Assembly (NCBI RefSeq): GCF_900086715.1
Contig: NZ_FLKH01000012.1
Span: 372,001 to 436,000, forward strand
Direction of reading: 5' to 3'
From: Gracilibacillus timonensis
GTDB lineage: Bacteria; Bacillota; Bacilli; Bacillales; Amphibacillaceae
Length of the DNA: 64,000 nucleotides
In this document: piece by piece, positions 43,419-55,812 of the stretch
Numbering within the stretch: the stretch's first letter is position 1
Layout: each line of letters opens with the position of its first letter
The notes under the pieces: model-generated
What the model was told of the DNA's origin: nothing
Databases searched by the model: none
The model's input: only the letters and a program-made list of their open reading frames with translations
Position numbers and translations under genes: made by a program

Positions 43419-44738
43419 ATGGTATGGTTTGAAAACGTTAACAAGATTAAATATGAAGGAGCGACTTCATCCAATCCGCTTGCATTCAAATTTTATAATC
43501 CGGAAGAAAAGATCAATGGTCAAACGATGGAGGAATTTTTGCGCTTTGGAGTGGCTTATTGGCATACGTTTACCGAAGATTTGAGCGATCCATTTGGTAC
43601 AGGGACAGCCATTCGTAATTGGGATACATATGGCGGCATGGATCGAGCCAAGGCAAGAGTGGAAGCGGCATTTGAATTATTTGAGAAGCTTGGAGTGAAA
43701 TATTTCTGTTTTCATGATGTCGATATAGCACCAGAAGGCGATACATTAAAGGAAAGTAACGATAATCTCGATACGATCGTTGCTATGATCAAAGAATATA
43801 TGAACACGAGCGATGTGAAATTGCTTTGGAATACGGCCAACAACTTTACGCATCCGCGTTTTGTGCATGGTGCTGCCTCTTCCAATAATGCGGACGTATT
43901 TGCTTATGCAGCAGCCAAAGTAAAAAAACAACTGGAAATAGGTAAAGAATTAAATGGAGAAAGCTATGTGTTTTGGGGAGGCCGTGAAGGATATGAAACG
44001 TTACTAAATACCGATCTAGGCTTAGAACAAGATAATTTGGCACGCTTTTTCAACATGGCGGTTGATTATGCCAAGGAAATTGATTTTGGCGCTCAATTCT
44101 TACTGGAGCCAAAACCGAAAGAGCCAACCACACATCAGTATGACTTTGATGCGCAATCATCGCATGCCTTTTTGTTGAAATATGGTTTGCAAAATGATTT
44201 CAAACTAAATATTGAAGCCAATCACGCTACATTGGCAGGACATACCTTTGAACATGAATTGCGTTATGCACGTGTCAATGGTATCTTAGGATCCGTTGAC
44301 GCCAATCAAGGGGACCCATTGCTAGGCTGGGATACCGATGAATTCCCTGCTGATATTTATTCTACGACATTGGCTATGTATGAAATAATCAAAAATGGTG
44401 GACTTGGCGCAGGTGGTTTAAATTTCGATGCCAAGGTAAGGCGCGGTTCCTTTGAACAAGACGATTTATTCCATGCACATATTGCCGGGATGGATCACTT
44501 TGCGATTGGATATCGTGTCGCTAGTAAATTAGTCGAGGATCAAGTATTTGAAAAACTGATCGATGAACGCTATGCAAGCTTTAAAGAAGGAATTGGCAAG
44601 GATATCGTAGAAGGAAAAGCAGATTTCAAGTCATTAGAAGAGCATGCCTTGAACCTGCGAGAAATAAAAAATAAATCTGGTCGTTTAGAAGTTATTAAAG
44701 CAACGATTAATCGATATCTCTTAAATATGAATGCCTAA
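43419..44738 (+). CDS. xylA: Xylose isomerase
   Basis: A 439-residue class II xylose isomerase that converts D-xylose to D-xylulose with two divalent metals. Catalytic His99 and Asp102 are in [14 protein letters not shown]; the metal-site Glu and Lys are in [15 protein letters not shown], then [11 protein letters not shown] and [23 protein letters not shown] lies six bases before ATG 43419. A cre is embedded in codons 4-9. xylB follows after 96 bases with a hairpin between them. Confidence 0.97.
   Translation: MVWFENVNKIKYEGATSSNPLAFKFYNPEEKINGQTMEEFLRFGVAYWHTFTEDLSDPFGTGTAIRNWDTYGGMDRAKARVEAAFELFEKLGVKYFCFHDVDIAPEGDTLKESNDNLDTIVAMIKEYMNTSDVKLLWNTANNFTHPRFVHGAASSNNADVFAYAAAKVKKQLEIGKELNGESYVFWGGREGYETLLNTDLGLEQDNLARFFNMAVDYAKEIDFGAQFLLEPKPKEPTTHQYDFDAQSSHAFLLKYGLQNDFKLNIEANHATLAGHTFEHELRYARVNGILGSVDANQGDPLLGWDTDEFPADIYSTTLAMYEIIKNGGLGAGGLNFDAKVRRGSFEQDDLFHAHIAGMDHFAIGYRVASKLVEDQVFEKLIDERYASFKEGIGKDIVEGKADFKSLEEHALNLREIKNKSGRLEVIKATINRYLLNMNA
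43430..43443 (+). promoter_or_regulatory. cre (CcpA site) within xylA
   Basis: TGAAAACGTTAACA fits the cre consensus TGWAARCGYTWNCW at all positions and lies just inside the xylA coding start, as in B. subtilis xylA. Glucose repression by roadblock is expected. Confidence 0.75.
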
Positions 44739-44754
44739 AAACGGCAGAAGGAAT

Positions 44755-44782
44755 GGCTTAGTTGATTAAGCTCGACTAGGCC
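44755..44782 (+). other. Hairpin between xylA and xylB
   Basis: GGCTTAGTTGA and TCGACTAGGCC pair with G-U allowances over a 6-base loop and are followed by TTTCTTG. It may attenuate or stabilise the xylA part of the transcript. Confidence 0.5.
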
Positions 44783-44834
44783 TTTCTTGTAGCTTAACAC
44801 TGCATTTCAATGAAACGGAAGGATGAGTTGAATA

Positions 44835-46334
44835 GTGAGTTACGTAATAGGCGTAGATTTAGGCACTAGCGCAGTAAAATTGTTGTTGGTGAATAAATCA
44901 GGAGAAGTAGTAAAGGAAATAGCCAAAGATTATCCGCTATATCAGGATAAAACGGGGTATTCCGAACAGGAACCAGAGGATTGGGTGCGTCAAACGATTG
45001 CTGGTGTTAAAGAGCTGGTTCAATCATTTGATGGAGAAGTCAAAGACATTGAAGGGATTAGCTTTTCCGGTCAAATGCACGGGCTAGTATTATTAGACAA
45101 AGATAATCAGCCTTTACGTCGAGCCATTTTATGGAATGATACAAGAACAACCAAACAATGTCAGGAAATTTATCAAAAGGTAGGCAAGGACCATTTTATT
45201 GAGTTGACCAAAAATTTGGCCTTGGAGGGTTTTACTCTGCCCAAGCTGTTGTGGGTGAGAGAGCACCAACCGGCATTATTTGATCAGGCGACGACATTTG
45301 TATTGCCGAAAGATTATTTGCGGTACCGGTTAACGGGCAAGATACACATGGATTATTCGGACGCTGCGGGAACTAGTCTGTTGGATATTGCAAAACAAGA
45401 TTGGAGTCAAGAAATTTGTGATTTGCTTGATTTAGACGTTTCGCTTTGTCCTCCATTAGTAGATTCTCATGCGAATGTGGGATCAATAATGCCAGCTATC
45501 GCTGATGAGATGGGGCTTGATCCAGCTACCCAGGTATTTGCCGGTGGTGCTGATAATGCCTGTGGCGCTATTGGGTCCGGTATTTTATCAGAAGGGAAAA
45601 CCTTTGTCAGTATTGGTACATCTGGTGTGATATTATCTTATGAAGCGACAGGTGATAAGGATTACCAAGGAAAAGTGCATTACTTTAACCATGGGGAGTC
45701 CAATCGTTATTATTCCATGGGCGTTACATTGGCGGCGGGATATAGTCTTGACTGGTTTAAGAAGACCTTCGCCCCAGAAAAAGGATTTGATGAATTGCTA
45801 GCAGATGTAGGTGACATATCAGTTGGTGCCAATGGATTACTATTTTCTCCATATATTGTTGGAGAAAGATCACCGCATGGGGATTCGAGTATTCGCGGCA
45901 GCTTTATCGGGATGGATAGCTCCCATACCCTTAATCATTTCACCCGTGCGGTGCTAGAAGGAATCACCTTTTCTTTAAACGATTCCCTGGCCATTCTGCG
46001 CGAAAAGGGAAAACGCATTGACGCCATTTATTCAATTGGCGGTGGTGCGAAGAATACAACTTGGTTGCAAATGCAAGCAGATATATTTAATGCAGATATT
46101 ATCCGATTAAAAAGTGAGCAAGGACCTGGTATGGGAGCGGCGATGCTAGCCGCATATGGCTCAGGCTGGTTTGATTCATTACAGGCGTGTGCAGATGTCT
46201 TTTTAGAAGAAGCTGATACCTATTATCCGATCCCAGAGAATGTCGAAGCCTATCAGCAATTGTTTCCTTTATACCAGGGTGTATATAACCAAACCAAGCA
46301 ATTAAGCCAACAGTTGATGGCATTTCGTCAGTGA
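44835..46334 (+). CDS. xylB: Xylulokinase
   Basis: A 499-residue FGGY kinase phosphorylating D-xylulose to xylulose 5-phosphate. Seen: YVIGVDLGTSAVKLLLV, ISFSGQMHGLVLLD (xylulokinase-specific), AILWNDTRT, the catalytic Asp in FAGGADNACGAIGSG and the late SIGGGAKNTTWLQMQADIF. It starts at GTG 44835 with AAGGATGAG upstream. With XylA it feeds the pentose phosphate pathway. No xylose transporter is adjacent; one of the ABC importers here, or one elsewhere, must supply the sugar. Confidence 0.97.
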   Translation: MSYVIGVDLGTSAVKLLLVNKSGEVVKEIAKDYPLYQDKTGYSEQEPEDWVRQTIAGVKELVQSFDGEVKDIEGISFSGQMHGLVLLDKDNQPLRRAILWNDTRTTKQCQEIYQKVGKDHFIELTKNLALEGFTLPKLLWVREHQPALFDQATTFVLPKDYLRYRLTGKIHMDYSDAAGTSLLDIAKQDWSQEICDLLDLDVSLCPPLVDSHANVGSIMPAIADEMGLDPATQVFAGGADNACGAIGSGILSEGKTFVSIGTSGVILSYEATGDKDYQGKVHYFNHGESNRYYSMGVTLAAGYSLDWFKKTFAPEKGFDELLADVGDISVGANGLLFSPYIVGERSPHGDSSIRGSFIGMDSSHTLNHFTRAVLEGITFSLNDSLAILREKGKRIDAIYSIGGGAKNTTWLQMQADIFNADIIRLKSEQGPGMGAAMLAAYGSGWFDSLQACADVFLEEADTYYPIPENVEAYQQLFPLYQGVYNQTKQLSQQLMAFRQ

Positions 46335-46536
46335 AAATGAATGTGAACGGACAAACTCGGAACCGTTGATGCAGTCAGAGGTTTCGAGTTTTGTGCGTAG
46401 GAAAGGAATGTGCAATTACTATCTATCAGATGTTTACCATCCTTTTCTGATTCCCCTATTTCTTTTTCCAGTTTATCAGAAAAACATTGGAAATTGACCA
46501 ATTAATCCGCTATCATAAATAAAGGGGTGAAGAAAT

Positions 46537-47553
46537 ATGAATATACATAAAGTGATCATGGTTGGCTGTGGTGGCATGGCTAATATTTGGCTGGATTATG
46601 CAGACCAGCAAGAAACTATAGAATTAGCAGGTCTGGTTGATGTAAAGAAAGAGGCTGCTCAGCAAAAGGCAGAAGAAAGGGAATTACAAGTCCCTATTTT
46701 TACAGATTTACAGGTAGCTATCGAGACAACAGGGGCAACGATTGTTTTTGATGCAACGATCCCCGCTGCTCATCCACACATTGTTTCTACTGCGTTACAG
46801 GCGGGCTGTCACGTCTTCGGAGAAAAACCGATGGCCGAGAGTTTAACAGATGCAAACCAAATGCTTGAATTGGTAGTGAAAACAGACAGAGCCTATAATG
46901 TCATGCAAAACCGTCGTTATCTGCAGGAAATCAGGACATTGCGTGCTGCTGTGGAACAAGGGCTGTTGGGCGAGGTTCATACGATCAACAGCGATTTTTA
47001 TTTGGGTCCCCATTTCGGTGGATTTCGAGAAAAGATGGAGCATCCGCTGCTGGTGGATATGGCGATTCATACGTTTGATCAGGCGAGGTTTATTTCAGGA
47101 TGTAATGCTACCTCTGTCTATTGTCATGCCTTTGATCCGGCTGGATCTTGGTATGATGGTTATGCCTCGATGACTTGTATATTTGAAATGGAGAATGGTT
47201 CTGTTTACACTTATCGAGGTTCTTGGGCGGCAGAAGGCTTGCGCACGTCATGGAATGGAGATTGGCGCATTATTGGCACAAAAGGAACGGCTACGTGGGA
47301 TGGTTTTGATAAGGTAGAGGCAGAAGTAGTTCAAGAAAAGAAAGACATGCAATTTTTGCGGGAAATGGAAAGATATTCGTTGCCTAACAGCTGGCAAGGT
47401 CGCGAAAGTCATTTTGGCTGTTTGGATGAGATGTTTGCTGCCTTGGATCAAGAACGTTCAGCCGAAACGAGTTGTTTCGATAATATAGAAAGTATGAAGA
47501 TGGTATTTGCGGCGATGGAAAGTATAGAAACAGGTAAGAAAGTAAACCTGTAA
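46537..47553 (+). CDS. Gfo/Idh/MocA family oxidoreductase near the xyl genes
   Basis: A 338-residue oxidoreductase with MVGCGGMANIWLDYA at the N terminus, the signature GEKPMAESLTDA near residue 92 and LLVDMAIHTFDQARFI in the substrate domain, with conserved Asp and His. AAAGGGGTG precedes the ATG. It lies 200 bases after xylB with no terminator seen, and before an Axe2-like esterase, so it may act on a hemicellulose-derived sugar or be a sugar dehydrogenase. The substrate cannot be read from the sequence. Confidence 0.85.
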   Translation: MNIHKVIMVGCGGMANIWLDYADQQETIELAGLVDVKKEAAQQKAEERELQVPIFTDLQVAIETTGATIVFDATIPAAHPHIVSTALQAGCHVFGEKPMAESLTDANQMLELVVKTDRAYNVMQNRRYLQEIRTLRAAVEQGLLGEVHTINSDFYLGPHFGGFREKMEHPLLVDMAIHTFDQARFISGCNATSVYCHAFDPAGSWYDGYASMTCIFEMENGSVYTYRGSWAAEGLRTSWNGDWRIIGTKGTATWDGFDKVEAEVVQEKKDMQFLREMERYSLPNSWQGRESHFGCLDEMFAALDQERSAETSCFDNIESMKMVFAAMESIETGKKVNL

Positions 47554-47587
47554 GAAGTTGTTTAAAGCCGGTATTTAAAAGAGGAAT

Positions 47588-47668
47588 CTCTTTGAATTTT
47601 CGACGTACAAGACGTTACAGTATTAGCCGGCGAGACCTTTTATCAGGATTGTGAACACGCACTATAAG
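47588..47668 (+). repeat. Truncated copy of the 325-bp MITE-like element
   Basis: TTTGAATTTTCGACGTACAA and GACGTT, then TATTAGCCGGCGAGACCTTT and GTGAACACGCACTATAAG, match the right third of the element at 20916-21242. The in-frame GTG upstream of the esterase falls inside this repeat, which argues against using it as a start. Confidence 0.6.
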
Positions 47669-47695
47669 AAAAAAACGATAAAAAGGATGAAAACA

Positions 47696-48349
47696 ATGGA
47701 TATTCCAGCAAGGAAAAAATTGTTGTTTATTGGCGATTCGATTACAGACTGCGACCGGGAAAAGCCAGTCGGTGAGGGGTTATTTGGTGCGTTGGGAAAT
47801 GGCTATGTTTCTATCGTTGATGCCTTTTTGCAAGCGAGCTATCCAGAATTAGGTATTCGCGTTGTGAACAAAGGATTGTCAGGTAATACGGTAAGGGACC
47901 TGAGCGAGCGTTGGGAAATAGATGTCATGGAACAACAACCGGACTGGTTGGTGATCATGATTGGTATTAATGATGTGTGGCGTCAATTTGACTCGCCGTT
48001 TATAACGGAGAAGCATGTGTATCTTGACGAATATGAGCGGACATTAAATAGGCTTATCGAAGAAACGAAGTCGAAAGGAACAAAAATCGTTTTGATGACC
48101 CCGTTCTTTATCGAAACCAATTCAAACGATGCCATGCGTGCTGCAATGGATCGTTATGGGAAAGCGGTTGTACGGTTAGCGCTTGCGCATCAATTAACCT
48201 ATGTGGACAGCCAAGCGGCGTTTAATGCCGTATTAGAGCATACACATCCTACTTTTCTAGCTTGGGATCGTATCCACCCTGGGGCGACGGGTCACACCGT
48301 ACTGGCGAAGGCTTTTTTAAATAGTATAGGATTTGATTGGAATAAATAA
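47696..48349 (+). CDS. SGNH/GDSL hydrolase, Axe2-like acetylxylan esterase
   Basis: A 217-residue serine hydrolase. The nucleophile Ser is in LLFIGDSITDCDREKP (block I), oxyanion-hole residues are in NKGLSGNTVRD (block II) and MIGINDVWRQFD (block III), and the catalytic Asp/His are in LAWDRIHPGATGH (block V). The pattern matches the Geobacillus acetylxylan esterase Axe2 closely from memory. No signal peptide is present, so it would deacetylate imported xylo-oligosaccharides inside the cell. ATG 47696 is chosen because AAAAGGATG fits it and the longer frame lies in a repeat. Confidence 0.85.
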   Translation: MDIPARKKLLFIGDSITDCDREKPVGEGLFGALGNGYVSIVDAFLQASYPELGIRVVNKGLSGNTVRDLSERWEIDVMEQQPDWLVIMIGINDVWRQFDSPFITEKHVYLDEYERTLNRLIEETKSKGTKIVLMTPFFIETNSNDAMRAAMDRYGKAVVRLALAHQLTYVDSQAAFNAVLEHTHPTFLAWDRIHPGATGHTVLAKAFLNSIGFDWNK

Positions 48350-48501
48350 AGCAGACCCAATCTTATTTTATCATGGTGGAAACTCTCATTCCTAGACAGG
48401 AAGAGAAATGAATGTAACGTCCCTAATAAGTCTCGCTTGATTCTATCAAACTATGTTATACTTGATTATCAGAGACAGAAACAAGGGGATGAGACAGGCG
48501 T

Positions 48502-49131
48502 ATGAAGAAATTATGGGAAACATTGAAAACGATGTCTTTTAAGGAAGCGGTTGATTACATATGGGAATATTATAAACTACATATTATTGGTACCATATTG
48601 GGAGTGGCGTTTTTATGGTCGATCTTAGGAACGGTATTTGGCGAGAAAGAAGAAACCTTTCAGATCACTGTACTGGGACAGGTTCCTTATGATACTGCCG
48701 AGGCCTTTTCAACCGATTTAAATGATCATTATCTGAATGATTTTCGCGTCATAACAGATAGTATGATCACAGAAAGTGGTTCCCTGGAGGATGTGGACTA
48801 CGCTCAGGTACAGAAATTTTGGGCAAATATGGGGGCAAATATGATCGATGTGATTATTGCTAGTGAGTCTTTGGCCGATCAATTTCAAGGAGAACAAGGA
48901 TTAATGCCTGTCGATCAATATGTTGATCTTCCTTCGCTAGAAGAGCAGGAAGCGACATTATACCGTTTCGGCACCGAAGATGTATATGGCATAGCGACCG
49001 AAGATATCCCCATGTTTGAGGCTTACCCTGCCTTTCATGACCTGATTATTATGTTCCCCGTTAATTCAGAAAATCATGAAAGAACCGAGGAAGTTATGGA
49101 CATATTAATGTCCGAGCCTCCATCCGAATAG
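48502..49131 (+). CDS. Hypothetical single-span membrane protein
   Basis: A 209-residue protein with an amphipathic start containing FKEAVDYIWEYYKLHI, one membrane helix (about residues 33-49, IGTILGVAFLWSILGT) and an extracytoplasmic part that ends in an acidic tail. The N-terminal segment WEYYKLHIIGTI is frequent in uncharacterised Bacillaceae membrane proteins. AAGGGGATGAGAC lies upstream. It is between the esterase and the convergent lacI-type gene, with a terminator. No function is assigned. Confidence 0.65.
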   Translation: MKKLWETLKTMSFKEAVDYIWEYYKLHIIGTILGVAFLWSILGTVFGEKEETFQITVLGQVPYDTAEAFSTDLNDHYLNDFRVITDSMITESGSLEDVDYAQVQKFWANMGANMIDVIIASESLADQFQGEQGLMPVDQYVDLPSLEEQEATLYRFGTEDVYGIATEDIPMFEAYPAFHDLIIMFPVNSENHERTEEVMDILMSEPPSE

Positions 49132-49140
49132 GAAACAGAA

Positions 49141-50121
<981 letters not shown>

Positions 50122-50151
50122 TTATCACACTACCTTAAAGTAAAATTTAAC

Positions 50152-50180
50152 TTGACTATTTTTACTCGTTATTTTATGAT
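50152..50180 (+). promoter_or_regulatory. Promoter of the beta-galactosidase gene
   Basis: TTGACT (50152-50157) and TATGAT (50175-50180), 17-base spacer. The repressor operator must lie nearby but no clear palindrome is seen. Confidence 0.65.
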
Positions 50181-50212
50181 GCTATCAAAGAAAAATCAAT
50201 CTTTTATCTCGA

Positions 50213-50226
50213 TGTAAGCGTTTGGT
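50213..50226 (+). promoter_or_regulatory. Near-consensus cre downstream of the lacZ promoter
   Basis: TGTAAGCGTTTGGT matches the cre consensus except for G in place of the last conserved C. It lies about 25 bases after the predicted transcription start, a normal place for CcpA repression. Confidence 0.45.
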
Positions 50227-50257
50227 ATTTTTGGAGATTCACAGACACAGGCGCTAG

Positions 50258-53395
<3,138 letters not shown>

Positions 53396-53397
53396 CT

Positions 53398-53426
53398 TTG
53401 AATTTAATGTCCAATAGGCGTATAAT
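53398..53426 (+). promoter_or_regulatory. Promoter of the YdjO-like gene
   Basis: TTGAAT (53398-53403) and a perfect TATAAT (53421-53426) with a 17-base spacer. It starts at the lacZ stop codon. Confidence 0.75.
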
Positions 53427-53457
53427 AAAGGTATCACCCATTGAAAGGGAGTGCCAA

Positions 53458-53640
53458 ATGGCTTATTTTAATAATCAAAAAGAGCCTGTCAAAAATGTAG
53501 AAACCAATGTATGGGTTTGCGAAAGCAATGATTGCCAAGGCTGGATGCGGGAAAACTACTCATTCGATGAGAAACCAAAGTGCCCGATTTGCCAATCCAA
53601 CATGGAAAAAGAAGTTAGGGTATTACCTGAAATGAAGTAG
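53458..53640 (+). CDS. Cold-inducible YdjO-like zinc-ribbon-type protein
   Basis: A 60-residue protein. Two cysteine pairs (VWVCESNDCQGW and PKCPICQSNM) form a likely zinc ribbon, and the MAYFNNQKEPV start plus WMRENYSFDEKPKCPIC block are typical of the Bacillus YdjO family, described as cold-inducible. ATG 53458 has AAAGGGAG upstream; longer in-frame extensions fall within lacZ. It has its own promoter and terminator, so it is an independent small gene. The molecular role is unknown. Confidence 0.88.
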   Translation: MAYFNNQKEPVKNVETNVWVCESNDCQGWMRENYSFDEKPKCPICQSNMEKEVRVLPEMK

Positions 53641-53661
53641 GGCTTTATAGAATAAACAAGC

Positions 53662-53697
53662 AAGCCGCTGGAATGTTTAGATTCCAGCGGCTTATTT
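53662..53697 (+). terminator. Terminator of the YdjO-like gene
   Basis: AAGCCGCTGGAAT and ATTCCAGCGGCTT are perfect 13-base arms followed by ATTTGTG. Confidence 0.8.
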
Positions 53698-53835
53698 GTG
53701 AGAGTGATTTGTGTAAGATGGAAAACAGCCAACCAAATAAGGAGGCTTTTTTTGATATGCTTCGCTGCGTTTAATCTAGCTACAAACGGATATACTATAA
53801 ATAACGAATGATGGACAATGGGAAGGAGTGAGATA

Positions 53836-54477
53836 GTGATAAATTTGGATCAACCAGAATCCCCTCTGTTTCGTGTGCTGCAGATTATCGCAGCTTTCTT
53901 AGCGTTACAACTGTTGTGGCTGTTCTTTTCCTTAGGTGTGGTAACGGTTATTCCTGCAACCCTTGCCTTGTATACGGTAGCTTTGGATTGGTCCAAGCAT
54001 GGCATAAACTTAAGAATTTGGAAGTCCTTCTACTATGCTTTCGTTAGTTATTTTAAAAGGACGATTTATGTAACCTTATTCATCCTTTCAATTTTGACTG
54101 TCTTTGGTTTGAAGCTGATAGTGCTTCCTCCATTTCTAAACAACGAATCCATTCTTTTTCAAGCAAGTGAGATATTTATAGGTATCGTCTTTTCCATGGT
54201 ATTATTGGCTATGCTCCCATTATTAGTCAGCACCCATTTAAAAGGGAGGCTGTTATGGAAGAACGCGTGGGTCATCTCCCTAGCGGCTTTACCTGATTTA
54301 TTATTGATTGCCTCATTTGCACTCGTGCTTTCACTGGTTATCTTTTATCTACCAGGTGCTTTAATGGTGGTGTTGTGTCCCTTTGTGTTTATTCATGTCA
54401 GCCTGTGGAAAAAGGCAGTAAATAAATTACCTCAAGATTTTTTAGATCGCTGCCTGCTCAAATATCATTATCGTTAA
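53836..54477 (+). CDS. DUF624 (YesL-like) membrane protein (third copy)
   Basis: A 213-residue polytopic protein of the DUF624 family: about five helices, with VVTVIPATLALYTVALDW after the first, equivalent to the PATxAxxAVxR block of the other two copies. GGAAGGAG at 53821-53828 supports GTG 53836; the ATG at 53818 abuts that site. Unlike the other copies it is not directly attached to an ABC operon, though the LacZ gene is about 450 bases upstream. A terminator overlaps its stop codon. Confidence 0.8.
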   Translation: MINLDQPESPLFRVLQIIAAFLALQLLWLFFSLGVVTVIPATLALYTVALDWSKHGINLRIWKSFYYAFVSYFKRTIYVTLFILSILTVFGLKLIVLPPFLNNESILFQASEIFIGIVFSMVLLAMLPLLVSTHLKGRLLWKNAWVISLAALPDLLLIASFALVLSLVIFYLPGALMVVLCPFVFIHVSLWKKAVNKLPQDFLDRCLLKYHYR

Positions 54478-54510
54478 AACCCTTATCTGCATTTGGATAA
54501 GGGTTTTTTA
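54476..54510 (+). terminator. Terminator of the third DUF624 gene
   Basis: AAAACCCTTATC and GATAAGGGTTTTTT arms (ATC/GAT closing) around a loop of about 9 bases, with T6. Confidence 0.85.
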
Positions 54511-54593
54511 TAAAGGGAGTTTTTTGACGGATAGGGTAGGGGGTGAGTCTTAGTAGGGAGGCGGCTTATTTTTTCACAAGAACGTGGGCCGAT

Positions 54594-55010
54594 CTAACAG
54601 ACAAAAAAACGCCGAATCGTGTAATACTGTCTGTAGAATCTCGCGGACTGAGGAGAGCAAATTGCGTGCTACAGTCCGTAAGAACGAATGAATCTAACGG
54701 ACAAAAAACCAGCGAATCACAAAGTTTTGTCCGTAAGAACGAATCTAACGGACAAAAAACGGCCGACTCACAAAGTTTTGTCCGTAAGAACGAATCTAAC
54801 GGACAAAAAACGGCCGACTCGCAAAGTTTTGTCCGTAAGAATGAATCTAACGGACAAAAAACGGCCGACTCGCAAAGTTTTGTCCGTAAGAATGAATCTA
54901 ACGGACAAAAAAACACCGAATCCCAAAATACTGTCCGTAAGAAACGAATCTAACGGACAAAAAACCACCAAATCGCAAAATGTTGTCCGTAAGAATCTCG
55001 CGGACTGGAG
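54594..55010 (+). repeat. Tandem array: about eight 51-bp GTCC hairpin repeat units
   Basis: Units read GTCCGTAAGAA[TC]GAATCTA, ACGGACAAAAAA and then C[GA]CCGA[CA]TC[GA]CAAAGTTTT. Central units are 51 bases; outer ones vary (some lack AATG, and both ends carry the CGCGGACTG(A)GGAG sub-type). Because 51 is divisible by three, long frames of 17-residue repeats stay open on both strands, but none has a ribosome site or a sensible protein. The array lies between convergent genes, DUF624 and pxpA. Confidence 0.9.
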
Positions 55011-55077
55011 AAAGCAAAATCCGCCCCTGCGCCCATAACAATCCCAGCAATCCGCCTTTCATATCTGTGTAATGAAG

Positions 55078-55812
55078 TTAACGTGACGTCAGAATGGTTC
55101 GGATCTGCTTAACTAATTCCAAGGCGGCAGTATTGTCGCCATGTACACAGATAGTATCGGCTATAATAGGGATTTCGTTGCCTTCTTGTGTCATCACGGT
55201 TCCATTGTCAAGCATCTGCCTTACTTGTTGTATAACGCTTTCGGTATCATGGAGCAGCGATCCGGGAGTTCCACGGGCGACGAGTCTGCCATTGTTATGA
55301 TAACGTCGATCAGCAAATACTTCATTGACAACGGCTAATCCCACTGTTGAACCCGCATGGATCAGCTCACTTCCCGATAGTCCAACTAATCGAAGGGATG
55401 GGTCTAGATCAAAAACAGCTTGAGCAATTGCCAGGGCTAACTGCTGATCTTGGCAAGCCATATTATATAAAGCTCCATGCGGTTTGATGTGGTGTAGTTT
55501 CACATGCTGGATCTCGGTAAATGCCTTGAGCGCCCCAATCTGATAAACGGTCCAATCGTAGACCTCTTGCGCCGTTACTTGCATCCGTCTCCGGCCAAAG
55601 CCTTGTATGTCTGGCAAGCCGGGATGCGCTCCGACTTCCACATGATGTTGTTTAGCAAGCCTTATCGTTTGGTTCATTGTATGTGCGTCACCGGCATGAA
55701 AACCACATGCCACATTGATTTCATCAACTAAGGGAATAATAGCCTGATCATTTCCTGTTTGGTAAACCCCAAAGCTTTCCCCAAGGTCACAATTTAAGCT
55801 AATTCTCCTCAT
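55078..55812 (-). CDS. pxpA: 5-oxoprolinase subunit PxpA (LamB/YcsF family)
   Basis: A 244-residue LamB/YcsF protein, the hydrolase-type subunit of the ATP-dependent PxpABC 5-oxoprolinase that opens 5-oxo-L-proline to glutamate. Seen: ISLNCDLGESFGVY at the N terminus, NVACGFHAGDAHTM, VGAHPGLPDIQGFGRR, VKLHHIKPHGALYN, EVFADRRYHNNG and ICVHGDN. I start at ATG 55812, spaced from GGAAGGAAGAG; it overlaps the end of pxpC by four bases (ATGA), so translation is coupled. Confidence 0.95.
   Translation of the reverse strand: MRRISLNCDLGESFGVYQTGNDQAIIPLVDEINVACGFHAGDAHTMNQTIRLAKQHHVEVGAHPGLPDIQGFGRRRMQVTAQEVYDWTVYQIGALKAFTEIQHVKLHHIKPHGALYNMACQDQQLALAIAQAVFDLDPSLRLVGLSGSELIHAGSTVGLAVVNEVFADRRYHNNGRLVARGTPGSLLHDTESVIQQVRQMLDNGTVMTQEGNEIPIIADTICVHGDNTAALELVKQIRTILTSR

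Noticed and set aside
47651-47695. Upstream GTG start for the esterase
   Set aside because: It lies in a transposable-repeat remnant and has no ribosome site, while ATG 47696 does and aligns with the Axe2 start.
54543-54953. Open frames of 110-136 residues with 17-residue repeats on both strands
   Set aside because: They are products of the 51-bp DNA repeat, have no ribosome binding site and overlap each other in several frames; not annotated as genes.
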